Positions 1-7,982 of a stretch of 64,000 nt of DNA are shown here, piece after piece. Under the pieces are notes generated by a model. It was not told the DNA's origin. It did no database searches and was given only the letters and a program-made list of their open reading frames with translations. Made by a program: the position numbers and the translations under genes. The first letter of the stretch is position 1. Every line of letters begins with the position of its first letter. Origin of the DNA: Antrihabitans auranticaus (GTDB lineage Bacteria > Actinomycetota > Actinomycetes > Mycobacteriales > Mycobacteriaceae); assembly GCF_016481275.1 (NCBI RefSeq), contig NZ_JAEMNW010000002.1:310001-374000 (forward strand), given 5' to 3'.

Positions 1-226
<226 letters not shown>

Positions 227-685
227 TCAGCCGGGTAGACCGGCGAGGCCGGTGGCGAGGTCCGGCAGGTTGAGGGCCTCGATGGCCTGCTGCCGGACGT
301 CCGCGCACGTGGTCGTCGTGATCTTGTCAGGAATGGTGCGGTCGGTGAGAACCCTGCTGTTCAGCGCGAGCCCACCTGCGTTGAACGCCCACTCCTGCAC
401 CGTGATGTTGAGCGCGGGTGTGCTCAGCGTAGGGCCCTGAACACGCCAATCCGACAGCTGCCCTTCGATTCTCGTGCAGAGATCCTGCTGGCGGTCCGCG
501 GCGATATCGGCGACGCCGCCCGAATCGGTGGTCGGGGGCGCCGGTGGCGTCGTCGGTTTGGCCGAACTGGTCACCGGACCCGACGACCCCGTCGGCTCGT
601 TCTCGGGCGAGCCACATGCAGCCACGAGCGTGACGGTGGCGGCGGCGCCGATCAACATCGCAATTGCGTTGGGGCGAACTCGCAC
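227..685 (-). CDS. Putative secreted lipoprotein of unknown function
   Basis: 152 residues. The N-terminus (RVRPNAIAMLIGAAATVTLV, then AAC) is a lipoprotein signal peptide with lipobox VAAC, followed by a Ser/Thr/Pro-rich linker of about 35 residues and a small folded region with two further cysteines (DLCTRIEG and TTTCADV) that could form a disulfide. I chose the GTG at 685 because it has a GAGG ribosome site 7 nt upstream and places the signal peptide at the N-terminus; an in-frame ATG at 754 would add 23 polar residues. The protein should be membrane-anchored on the outer face. I do not recognise the family. It directly precedes the proline iminopeptidase gene. Confidence 0.7.
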   Translation of the reverse strand: MRVRPNAIAMLIGAAATVTLVAACGSPENEPTGSSGPVTSSAKPTTPPAPPTTDSGGVADIAADRQQDLCTRIEGQLSDWRVQGPTLSTPALNITVQEWAFNAGGLALNSRVLTDRTIPDKITTTTCADVRQQAIEALNLPDLATGLAGLPG

Positions 686-826
686 TGGAGACCTCACTTC
701 TCGTCGGAACTTCTCACTCGAGTGTGCCATTACGACGAGAGTGGCCGGGGTCACCGCAACCCGGCGAGTGTGCAGCTGCTGTCGCGAAAGTCGAGGAAAC
801 GCGTCAGAAAGTGCACACTCGGCGGG

Positions 827-1672
827 TCAGAAGCTGTGCTCCTCGGCAGGGAAGGTACCCCTGCGGACCTCGTCGCGGTAGGCGATCGCGGCGCTGCGCA
901 GCTCATCGCCGACGTTGCCGAAGCGCTTCACGAACTTGGCCGTCTTGCCGTTGGTGAAACCGGCCATGTCCTGCCAGACCAGCACCTGCGCGTCACACTC
1001 GTGACCTGCGCCGATGCCGATCGTCGGGATTGTGAGCTTGCGTGTGACCTGACCGGCCAGCTGGGCCGGAACCATCTCCATGACGACCGAGAAAGCGCCG
1101 GCTTCCTGTACGGCGATGGCGTCGGCAACGAGCTGCTCGGCACCGTCGCCACGGCCCTGCACGCGGAAGCCGCCAAGCGTGTTCACGCTCTGCGGGGTGA
1201 AGCCGATGTGCGCCATGACCGGAATACCGGCCGCTGTGATCGCCGCGATCTGCTCGACCATTCGCTCGCCACCCTCGAGTTTGACGGCGTGGGCCTGACC
1301 TTCCTTCATGAACCGAGTCGCCGTGGCCAGCGCCTGCTGGGCCGAGGACTCATAGCTGCCGAAGGGGAGGTCGGCGACGACGAGAGCGTGCGGTGCACCG
1401 CGAACCACGCCGCGGACCAGCGGAATCAGCTCGTCGATGGTGATCGGAACCGTTGTGTCATAGCCGTAGACGACGTTCGCCGCCGAGTCGCCCACGAGAA
1501 GTACGGGAATCTCCGCTTCTTCGAAGATGCGCGCGCTCGAATAGTCGTAAGCCGTCAGCATTGCCCAGCGGTCACCGGAAGCCTTCATCGCCTGCAGATG
1601 GTGCACGCGGGTCTTGCGGCGAGCGGACGTGGTAGCGGCGCCGTAGGCGTTGTTCATCTCGCTGTTGGACAT
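827..1672 (-). CDS. panB: 3-methyl-2-oxobutanoate hydroxymethyltransferase
   Basis: 281 residues, normal for PanB. The enzyme adds a hydroxymethyl group from 5,10-methylene-tetrahydrofolate to 2-oxoisovalerate, giving ketopantoate, the first committed step of pantothenate and CoA synthesis. Family motifs are clear: [10 protein letters not shown] near residue 38, [17 protein letters not shown] with the metal-binding aspartate, [16 protein letters not shown], and [10 protein letters not shown] with GIGAG further on. The ATG at 1672 has an AAAGGGAC ribosome site. It is cytoplasmic and stands alone here. In M. tuberculosis panB (Rv2225) likewise sits next to the Hip1-like and CYTH-CHAD genes. Confidence 0.97.
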   Translation of the reverse strand: MSNSEMNNAYGAATTSARRKTRVHHLQAMKASGDRWAMLTAYDYSSARIFEEAEIPVLLVGDSAANVVYGYDTTVPITIDELIPLVRGVVRGAPHALVVADLPFGSYESSAQQALATATRFMKEGQAHAVKLEGGERMVEQIAAITAAGIPVMAHIGFTPQSVNTLGGFRVQGRGDGAEQLVADAIAVQEAGAFSVVMEMVPAQLAGQVTRKLTIPTIGIGAGHECDAQVLVWQDMAGFTNGKTAKFVKRFGNVGDELRSAAIAYRDEVRRGTFPAEEHSF

Positions 1673-1792
1673 CTTTGTCCCTTTCGTACCTCGAGGCCTG
1701 TGCAGGTCCCCGGGAATGGGTTGATGACGTTCCTTAGTCTGCCACTTGCATTGGCGTCGTGGACGTGCAGTTCGTCACACCCCGTCCCCGCC

Positions 1793-1839
1793 GAGTTTGT
1801 AGGAAAACCCCCGGAGAGCGGGGATTTTCCTACCAACTC
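1793..1839. repeat. Palindromic element, left copy
   Basis: An imperfect hairpin sequence. The arms GTAGGAAAACCCCCG and CGGGGATTTTCCTAC surround a GAGAG loop, and the pairing extends outward into GAGTTTG and CAACTC. The first 41 nt (1793-1833) match 2752-2792 at 39 of 41 positions in the same orientation. This copy lies in the divergent region between panB (starts at 1672) and the AbiEi/DUF559 gene (starts at 1886). It could work as a transcript hairpin or be a mobile palindrome. Confidence 0.9.
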
Positions 1840-1885
1840 AGGGTGGCCGCGGAACCCACCGTGCAGATTCGGCGTCCAAGGTTGC

Positions 1886-2761
1886 ATGACGGTGAAAGAA
1901 GTACACGCCGCGATGGCTAAACAGGACGGCGTGATCACGTTGGCGCAGGCCAGAACTGCCGGGATGTCGAACACGGCCGTCGAAAGGCGGGTCGCATCGG
2001 GGGAGTGGGTGCGGCTCCATCAGGGCGTTTTCCTCCGATCCGACCGGGAACGGTCGCACGCAGTGTCATTGCGGGCAGCGGTCTATTCGGCGGGTGCGGA
2101 CGCAGTCGCATACGGGCCGAGCGCAGCATGGTGGCACCGGCTCCTGGAGCGCCCGCCCCACCAGCACTGGATCACAATTCCCAAGCAGCGCAGACTCTCT
2201 CGTTCGACGCAGATTCGGCTTCGCCACCGGGACGTGCACCCGGCCGATGTCGGGACGGTACGTAATCTGCGCACGACCAGCTTGCCGCTGACCGTCCTCG
2301 AGGCCGCGGTCGAACTGCGCGCCGGGTCAGCGATGATGGACCGCGCCCTGCAGCGGCGGACCAACTTGCGAATGCTCGAAGCAGCGCACACACGAAATTC
2401 GACGCGCGCGGGCGCGGCCCGCGCAGGTCGGCTTTTGCTCGCCGCGGCAGACGGCGGTGCATCGGAAGCCGAACGCAGGTTCCAGCACCTGTTGCGCGAG
2501 CGAGGGGTGACCGGTTGGACAGAACATTTCTGGAGCTGCGGTTTCGAGATCGACGTCGCTTTCGTTCGGGAACGGATTGCCGTCGAAATCGACGGTTGGG
2601 CGTGGCATCGCGACGCGGATCGGTTCGCCCGTGACGCCGAGCGCCAGAACATCCTGGTCAACGCCGGTTGGCGGGTCCTGCGGTTCACGTGGCACCACGT
2701 CGTTTTCGAACCGGAAGTAGTGATCGGCGCAGTAATCGACGCGCTCGCGCCGAGTTGGTAG
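1886..2761 (+). CDS. AbiEi-type N-terminal domain plus DUF559 (Vsr-like) endonuclease domain protein
   Basis: 291 residues. Residues 1-60 resemble the winged-helix AbiEi antitoxin N-terminal domain (EVHAAMAKQDGVITLAQART, then SGEWVRLHQGVFLR). The C-terminal part, about 195-290, is a DUF559/Vsr-like fold of the PD-(D/E)xK nuclease type: FEIDVAF with Asp223, VEIDGWAWH with Glu234, then a basic helix and NAGWRVLRFTW. No partner toxin (AbiEii nucleotidyltransferase) is adjacent, so I would not call it a working type IV toxin-antitoxin system. The open frame continues far upstream, but the ATG at 1886 begins the conserved domain. The gene is bracketed by two copies of a 41-bp palindrome; the right copy includes its stop codon. 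Function is unproven. Confidence 0.85.
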   Translation: MTVKEVHAAMAKQDGVITLAQARTAGMSNTAVERRVASGEWVRLHQGVFLRSDRERSHAVSLRAAVYSAGADAVAYGPSAAWWHRLLERPPHQHWITIPKQRRLSRSTQIRLRHRDVHPADVGTVRNLRTTSLPLTVLEAAVELRAGSAMMDRALQRRTNLRMLEAAHTRNSTRAGAARAGRLLLAAADGGASEAERRFQHLLRERGVTGWTEHFWSCGFEIDVAFVRERIAVEIDGWAWHRDADRFARDAERQNILVNAGWRVLRFTWHHVVFEPEVVIGAVIDALAPSW

Positions 2762-2792
2762 GACAACCCCCGGAGAGCGGGGATTTTCCTAC
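2752..2792. repeat. Palindromic element, right copy, overlapping two stop codons
   Basis: 39 of 41 bases match 1793-1833 in the same orientation; the differences are at positions 6 and 13 of the element. The hairpin arms are GTAGGACAACCCCCG and CGGGGATTTTCCTAC. It covers the last codons and TAG stop of the AbiEi/DUF559 gene and ends on the first base of the stop triplet of the converging methyltransferase gene. It is therefore well placed to terminate both transcripts. Confidence 0.9.
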
Positions 2793-3625
2793 TACGCGCT
2801 ACCCAGGTAGGTCGACTCCAGGACCAGGTCTTTCAGCACCTTCTGGTACTCGGCGTGGGTGTCGTGCTCGACGGTCGACCACAGGGTTGTCTCGTTGGCG
2901 CGCATGTAGGCGAGGTAATCCGGGGCACCGGGGGTCTTCACGTTGTCAGCGACGACGACGCTGCCCTCGTGCAGCCAGTCCTCGGCCATGATTCGGCGCA
3001 GGTCGGGCAGGTAGGCGGACTTCAGGTGGTCGACAAAGACGAAGTCGAGTGCTCCGCCGCCGAATCCGTACTCGTTGCGCAGGCGGGCGATGGTTCCGCC
3101 ACTGTCGCCGAGCATTCCGACCACCGCGGTGATGCGGTGGGCGACGCCGGCGTGCTCCCAGATCTGGCGGGCGATCGCGGCGTTCGCCGAGTTCGGCTCG
3201 ATTGTGTAGAGATGCGCGCCCGCGGGCATCGCGCGAACCGTCCGGAGCGCGCTGTAGCCGCAGTAGGTGCCCAGTTCGAGCAGCAGCTTCGGCTGCGCGC
3301 GCGCGACGGCCTTGTCGAGGATGAGACCCTTCTCGTCCCCGATATTGATCAGGAAGCTTCGGTTGCGCGCGAACTCGTCGATCGCGCGGATGACGTCGTC
3401 GAGGTCGCCCCGGCGCGCATTCTGCGTGACATACGCCGACAGCGCGCGTTCGCGGCCGTCACCGATCTGGCCGGTCTGCAGTAGGTGCGGCATTCCGACG
3501 GCCATTCGCAGCACTGACCAGCGCAGAAAGGGAATCGGGTTGCCTGCGGCGCGGTTTGCGGCGACGGCGCCTGCAAGCACCGCGCCGTAGAGCACGGCCT
3601 TGCGCAGTACACGTGGTGCAGTCAT
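2792..3625 (-). CDS. Catechol O-methyltransferase-like SAM-dependent methyltransferase
   Basis: 277 residues from the ATG at 3625, which has GAGAGG upstream; the open frame extends 35 codons further without homologous sequence. The body is close to animal COMT: INIGDEKG near 94, the SAM motif LLELGTYCGYSALR at 115-128, and TIEPN for ribose binding. The metal site is FVDHLK with Asp199 and Lys202, plus VADNV with Asp227 and Asn228, then PGAPDYLA. These match the Mg2+ and catechol residues of COMT, so methylation of a catechol-like hydroxyl is likely. The substrate is unknown. A hydrophobic N-terminal stretch (about 10-25) could associate with the membrane. It converges on the nuclease gene and diverges from the Hip1-like gene. 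Confidence 0.88.
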   Translation of the reverse strand: MTAPRVLRKAVLYGAVLAGAVAANRAAGNPIPFLRWSVLRMAVGMPHLLQTGQIGDGRERALSAYVTQNARRGDLDDVIRAIDEFARNRSFLINIGDEKGLILDKAVARAQPKLLLELGTYCGYSALRTVRAMPAGAHLYTIEPNSANAAIARQIWEHAGVAHRITAVVGMLGDSGGTIARLRNEYGFGGGALDFVFVDHLKSAYLPDLRRIMAEDWLHEGSVVVADNVKTPGAPDYLAYMRANETTLWSTVEHDTHAEYQKVLKDLVLESTYLGSA

Positions 3626-3822
3626 GGCTGCAGTCCTCTCACCGAATTTCGACGCCCTCGACCGCGGTCGACTATCCGCGCACACTGGAACTCTAATTCG
3701 GCCACGCCGCCAGGCGTTGGATCTGCGCAAATTCGCAAGCTTTCCCGTGGTGCCGCGCTGCTTCGAGCGCCGCGCAGGTGCACGACACCGGCACCTTCTC
3801 GGTCCGTGGCACCATCTTGGGT

Positions 3823-5382
3823 ATGCCGATCCCGAGCCGTACCCGCGTCGTCGCGGTTATTGCATTCTGCGTTGCTGGAATGCTCGCCTCCTGCGCGAAA
3901 GATCCGAGCCCGAAGCCCGAATCGACAACCAGCGCACCGACGTCGAACGGTTCGAGCGAGCCAGGGCTGGAGAGGTTCTACTCCCAGACGCTCTCGTGGG
4001 GATCGTGCCGGGACTTCGAATCGGGCGATTCGCCCCTTCGTGGCTCTGTCGAATGCGCGTACCTCGAAGTGCCTGTCGATTACGACGAGCCGGACGGCGA
4101 AACCGCGCAGATTGCCATGTCCCGCGTCGAGACGAACGGTGACAAGGTCGGCTCACTGCTGTTCAACCCGGGCGGTCCCGGTCAGCCGGGACTGTGGATG
4201 CCCGGCAACTTCGCAAGGTCACCACTCGCCGAAAGCTTCGATCTCGTCGGATTCGACCCCCGCGGCGTCGGCGCGTCGACACCGGAGGTCCGCTGCCTGA
4301 CCGATGCGGAGACCGACGCCGAGCGGCTCGACCTCGACATCGATATGAGCCCCGAAGGCATCGCGCAGACCGAGAAGGAAGAAAAGGACTTCATCGACAA
4401 GTGCGTCGATCGCGTCGGCAAAGACGTTCTCGAACACACCGGTACGCGTGAAGTCGTTCGCGATATGGACGTGATGCGGGCGGTGCTCGGCGACGAGAAG
4501 TTGAGCTACGTCGGGTTCTCCTACGGAACGCGAATCGGCGCGGCCTATGCGGAAGAGTTCCCCGACAAGGTCCGGGCGCTGGTTCTCGACGGCGCGGTGG
4601 ATGCCTCCCAGGACCCGAACGAAGAGCTTGTCGAGCAGTACGAGGGCTTCCAGAAGGCATTCGACGAGTTTGCGGCCGATTGCGCGACGAAGTCCGACTG
4701 CCCGCTGGGAACCGATCCGCGGCAAGCGGTCCCGGCCTTCCGTGCGCTTGTCGAGCCGTTGGTCACAACGCCCGCGCCCGCAGGTGGCGACCGGGTGCTC
4801 AGCTACGGCGACGCCCACACCGGCGTTGTTCAGGCGCTGTACTCGCCGCAGTTCTGGCCCGATCTGGAGGCGGGACTGCAGGAGCTGAAGCAGGGCAAGG
4901 GCGACACGTTGCTCGCTCTGGCCGATCTCTACGAGGGACGCGCCGAGGACGGCACGTACCAGAACACGAACGACTCGTTCCTGGCGATCAGGTGCGTCGA
5001 CGACCCGCGAATCACCGACAGGGCGGTCGCGGGGCAGACAGAGGCGAAGGTGCGCGAGGTTGCGCCGTTCCTCGACGACGGCCGCGGCACCGGGCAGGCA
5101 CCACTGGACGACTGTGCGTTCTGGCCCGTCCCGAACAGCAGTATGCCGCACGAGATTTCGGTCGACGGACTGCCGAAGATCGTTGTCGTTTCCACGACGC
5201 AGGATCCCGCGACGCCGTATCAGGCCGGTGTCGATCTGGCGCGCCAGCTGGACGGTTCGCTGATCACCTTCGACGGCACACAGCACACGGTGGCGCTGAC
5301 CGGTGAGTCCGATTGTGTCGACGACGCGGTCATCGCGTACCTGAAGGATCTGACCGTGCCGGCCGAGGGACTGCGTTGCTGA
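3823..5382 (+). CDS. Hip1/CaeA-like secreted lipoprotein serine peptidase (tripeptidyl aminopeptidase family)
   Basis: 519 residues. The N-terminus is a signal peptide with lipobox MLASC, so it is an exported, membrane-anchored alpha/beta hydrolase. The motifs are FNPGGPGQPG (oxyanion hole), FDPRGVG, and the nucleophile elbow GFSYGTR with Ser233. The C-terminal TAP-type domain carries the likely catalytic His488 in GTQHTVALTG. Cysteines such as those in NDSFLAIRCVDD and SDCVDD probably pair. Position next to panB and glnA2, and the Ser position (228 in M. tuberculosis Hip1), indicate an Rv2224c orthologue, an envelope protease that processes GroEL2 and affects cell-wall properties in mycobacteria. 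I chose the ATG at 3823 because it begins the signal peptide. Only one copy is present, unlike the Rv2223c/Rv2224c pair. Confidence 0.9.
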   Translation: MPIPSRTRVVAVIAFCVAGMLASCAKDPSPKPESTTSAPTSNGSSEPGLERFYSQTLSWGSCRDFESGDSPLRGSVECAYLEVPVDYDEPDGETAQIAMSRVETNGDKVGSLLFNPGGPGQPGLWMPGNFARSPLAESFDLVGFDPRGVGASTPEVRCLTDAETDAERLDLDIDMSPEGIAQTEKEEKDFIDKCVDRVGKDVLEHTGTREVVRDMDVMRAVLGDEKLSYVGFSYGTRIGAAYAEEFPDKVRALVLDGAVDASQDPNEELVEQYEGFQKAFDEFAADCATKSDCPLGTDPRQAVPAFRALVEPLVTTPAPAGGDRVLSYGDAHTGVVQALYSPQFWPDLEAGLQELKQGKGDTLLALADLYEGRAEDGTYQNTNDSFLAIRCVDDPRITDRAVAGQTEAKVREVAPFLDDGRGTGQAPLDDCAFWPVPNSSMPHEISVDGLPKIVVVSTTQDPATPYQAGVDLARQLDGSLITFDGTQHTVALTGESDCVDDAVIAYLKDLTVPAEGLRC

Positions 5383-5420
5383 CCGCATCGTCTCGACACG
5401 ACGCGTTCGAACTAAAACCG

Positions 5421-5468
5421 GTAACAATTGCGCGATGTAACACAAAGTTAACGCCAGGTGCATAGTCT
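5421..5468 (+). promoter_or_regulatory. glnA2 promoter region with GlnR-like half-sites
   Basis: GTAAC at 5437-5441 and TTAAC at 5448-5452 are 6 nt apart, like the gTnAC-n6-GaAAC pattern bound by actinobacterial GlnR. Another GTAAC lies at 5421-5425, but its spacing is not canonical. TAGTCT at 5463-5468 is a plausible -10 element 7 nt before the ATG, suggesting a leaderless transcript; no ribosome site is visible. GlnR binding here is tentative. Confidence 0.4.
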
Positions 5469-5475
5469 CGCGGGC

Positions 5476-6816
5476 ATGGATCGCCAAAAGGAATTCGTGC
5501 TCCGGACCCTCGAAGAGCGCGACATTCGATTCGTCCGACTGTGGTTCACCGACGTGCTCGGTTACTTGAAGTCCGTGGCGATCGCACCCGCCGAACTCGA
5601 GGGTGCATTCGAAGAAGGAATCGGCTTCGACGGGTCCGCGATCGAGGGCTTCGCGCGGGTTTCGGAGGCCGACATGGTCGCGCGTCCCGATCCGTCGAGC
5701 TTCCAGATCCTGCCGTGGGCGACGAGCAAAGGCCACCAGCACTCGGCACGCATGTTCTGCGACATCTCGATGCCGGACGGTTCGCCGTCGTGGGCGGACC
5801 CGCGCCACGTCTTGCGTCGTCAGCTGAACCGTGCGGGCGATCTCGGTTTCACCTGCTACGTCCATCCTGAAATCGAGTTCTTTCTGCTCGAGAACGGACC
5901 TCAGGACGGATCGACACCCGTACCCGCGGACACCGGTGGCTTCTTCGACCAGGCGGTGCACGACACGGCACCGAACTTCCGTCGTCATGCCATCGACGCG
6001 CTCGAATCGATGGGCATCTCGGTCGAATTCAGCCACCATGAAGGAGCGCCGGGCCAGCAGGAGATCGACCTGCGCTACGCCGACGCGCTGTCGATGGCCG
6101 ACAACGTGATGACGTTCCGGTACGTCGTCAAGGAGGTCGCGATCGAAGAGGGCGTGCGCGCGACCTTCATGCCGAAGCCCTTCAGCGATCAGCCGGGCTC
6201 GGCGATGCACACCCACATGAGCCTTTTCGAGGGCGAGGTCAACGCGTTCCACAACCCGGACGACCCGAGCCAACTGTCGGAAACCGCGAAAGCGTTCGTT
6301 GCCGGAATCCTCGAGCACGCCAGCGAGATCAGCGCCGTCACGAACCAGTGGGTCAACTCCTACAAGCGTCTCGTGCACGGTGGTGAGGCCCCGACGGCGG
6401 CGTCATGGGGCCGTTCGAATCGGTCTGCGCTCGTTCGAGTTCCGATGTACACGCCCAACAAGGCGTCGTCGCGTCGTGTCGAGATCCGCAGTCCAGATTC
6501 GGCCTGCAACCCGTACCTGACGTTCGCGGTGCTGCTCGCCGCCGGACTGCGCGGCATCGAGAAGGGTTACACCCTTCCGCCAGAGGCCGAAGACGACGTC
6601 TGGTCGCTCACCTCGGCCGAACGACGCGCGATGGGCTACCGGGAGTTGCCGGGCAGCCTGCACGAGGCGTTGCAGGCGATGGAGAAATCGGAATTGGTCG
6701 CCGAAGCACTCGGCGAGCACGTTTTCGACTTCTTCCTCCGCAACAAGCGTCGCGAGTGGGCTGAATATCGCAGCCACGTAACGCCTTTCGAACTGAAGGA
6801 ATACCTCGGGCTGTAG
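5476..6816 (+). CDS. glnA2: Type I glutamine synthetase, GlnA2 subgroup
   Basis: 446 residues, the same length as M. tuberculosis GlnA2. The enzyme family makes glutamine from glutamate, ammonia and ATP as a dodecamer. Visible motifs are GFDGSAIEGFARV, the metal-binding YVHPEIEFFL, ATFMPKPF, GSAMHTHMSLF and NSYKRLVHGGEAP. In the region where GlnA1 has its adenylylation loop (LYELPPEE), this protein reads VWSLTSAERRAMG and has no target tyrosine, so GlnE should not modify it. Such paralogues can be minor glutamine synthetases or act on other substrates, so the in vivo role is uncertain. It is followed rightward by a hydrolase and glnE, as in mycobacteria. Confidence 0.93.
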   Translation: MDRQKEFVLRTLEERDIRFVRLWFTDVLGYLKSVAIAPAELEGAFEEGIGFDGSAIEGFARVSEADMVARPDPSSFQILPWATSKGHQHSARMFCDISMPDGSPSWADPRHVLRRQLNRAGDLGFTCYVHPEIEFFLLENGPQDGSTPVPADTGGFFDQAVHDTAPNFRRHAIDALESMGISVEFSHHEGAPGQQEIDLRYADALSMADNVMTFRYVVKEVAIEEGVRATFMPKPFSDQPGSAMHTHMSLFEGEVNAFHNPDDPSQLSETAKAFVAGILEHASEISAVTNQWVNSYKRLVHGGEAPTAASWGRSNRSALVRVPMYTPNKASSRRVEIRSPDSACNPYLTFAVLLAAGLRGIEKGYTLPPEAEDDVWSLTSAERRAMGYRELPGSLHEALQAMEKSELVAEALGEHVFDFFLRNKRREWAEYRSHVTPFELKEYLGL

Positions 6817-6855
6817 CGGCCACGCGAGGGCGCGCCGACTGGTAGAAACCTCACC

Positions 6856-7917
6856 ATGAAGGTTCTCGTCGCCGTCTGTGCGCTGCTGCTGGTTCTCTCG
6901 ACAGGTTGCGGGTCCGACGACGTCAAATCGTCGTCGGCCGGCACCGGAACCGACACCGAGGTAGCGTTCGACAGCGGTTCCCTCACGATTCACGGCAGCC
7001 TCAGGATGCCTGACAATCCGGGAGACCAGGTCCCTGCTTTTCTGTTGATCGCAGGCAGCGGGCCGACCGATCGAAACGGTGACAGCGTCATCCTCCCCGG
7101 TTCGATCGGCACGCTCGACTTCCTTGCCGACGAACTCGCGCGCAACGGGTTCGCGTCGCTGCGCTTCGACAAACTCGGCACGGGCGCCACAGGGGTCGGC
7201 GGTCTGACCAACGAGGACATCGGCCAGCTCGGGTTCGATGCGCTGATCAACGAAGCGGCCGACGCCCTGCGGTTTCTCGCCGCGCAGGATGGAGTCGACG
7301 AGAGTCGCTTGGGCGCAATGGGCCACAGCGAAGGTGCGTTGATCGCCCTCGCACTCGCGACCGGGAAAGCGGGAGATGTCCCGGCCCTGACGTCGTTGGC
7401 GCTCGTCCAGCCGGCGAGCGAACGAATACTGGATACGCTCACCAGACAGATCACGGCTCAGATCGATACGGCTGTGGGCGGCGGGGCGCTCCCGCCCGAA
7501 GAGGGTGACGCGCTGCGCGATGCCCTGTCCGGGGCGGTCGCGGAATTGCGTGCAGACGGCACGGTCCCCGACAACCTGCCGCCGCCACTGCAGAACGCGG
7601 GACTCGTGCCACTCAACGCAAAGGCCCTCGCAGGCGAGGATCGCCTCGATCCGATCGTTCTCGCGGGCGAGGTCAAACCGGGCACACCGGTCCTGACGAG
7701 TTGTTCGGCGAAAGATATCCAGGTGCGGTGCGAGGACGTCGACCGGCTCGACGCGGCCCTCGCGCAGACGACACTGACTGCAATCAAGCTCACCGACACC
7801 AATCACGTACTCAAGGTCGTCGGCGACCGGCCCTCGACCGGTGCGGAGTACGTCGAGCCGCTGCCGTTCTCACCACAGTTCGCCACCGATCTCTCGGGGT
7901 GGCTGAAGGCACTGTGA
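6856..7917 (+). CDS. Secreted lipoprotein alpha/beta hydrolase
   Basis: 353 residues. The N-terminus MKVLVAVCALLLVLSTGC is a lipoprotein signal with lipobox LSTGC, so the protein is anchored outside the membrane. The hydrolase core shows LLIAGSGPTDRNGDS (oxyanion strand), RFDKLGTGA and the nucleophile elbow GHSEGAL. A late His in TDTNHVLK could complete the triad. The pattern is that of DUF/BAAT-like dienelactone hydrolases and acyl esterases; I cannot name a substrate. It sits 39 bp after glnA2 and 65 bp before glnE on the same strand. Confidence 0.8.
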   Translation: MKVLVAVCALLLVLSTGCGSDDVKSSSAGTGTDTEVAFDSGSLTIHGSLRMPDNPGDQVPAFLLIAGSGPTDRNGDSVILPGSIGTLDFLADELARNGFASLRFDKLGTGATGVGGLTNEDIGQLGFDALINEAADALRFLAAQDGVDESRLGAMGHSEGALIALALATGKAGDVPALTSLALVQPASERILDTLTRQITAQIDTAVGGGALPPEEGDALRDALSGAVAELRADGTVPDNLPPPLQNAGLVPLNAKALAGEDRLDPIVLAGEVKPGTPVLTSCSAKDIQVRCEDVDRLDAALAQTTLTAIKLTDTNHVLKVVGDRPSTGAEYVEPLPFSPQFATDLSGWLKAL

Positions 7918-7971
7918 GGCGTCCCGGTTGCGAAGCCCGGGTGCAACGCCACTTATCTCAACTCCGCCTGT

Positions 7972-7977
7972 AGGTTT
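7972..7977 (+). promoter_or_regulatory. Possible -10 element of a leaderless glnE promoter
   Basis: TAGGTT fits the actinobacterial -10 pattern TANNNT and ends 5 nt before the ATG of glnE. No Shine-Dalgarno sequence is present. Transcription would begin at or next to the start codon. Confidence 0.4.
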
Positions 7978-7982
7978 GGGGC

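Noticed and set aside
722-1885. Upstream extension of the AbiEi/DUF559 frame by 388 codons
   Set aside because: The extension is antisense to panB and passes through the left palindrome; the AbiEi domain begins at the ATG at 1886.
1886-2761. Complete type IV (AbiEi/AbiEii) toxin-antitoxin system
   Set aside because: Only the AbiEi-like N-terminal domain is present, fused to a nuclease-like domain; no AbiEii-type toxin gene is adjacent.
4219-6378. A 719-codon open frame on the minus strand across the Hip1-like and glnA2 genes
   Set aside because: It is antisense to two genes with clear family motifs, has no recognisable domain and is arginine/valine-rich, as expected from the complement of GC-rich coding sequence.
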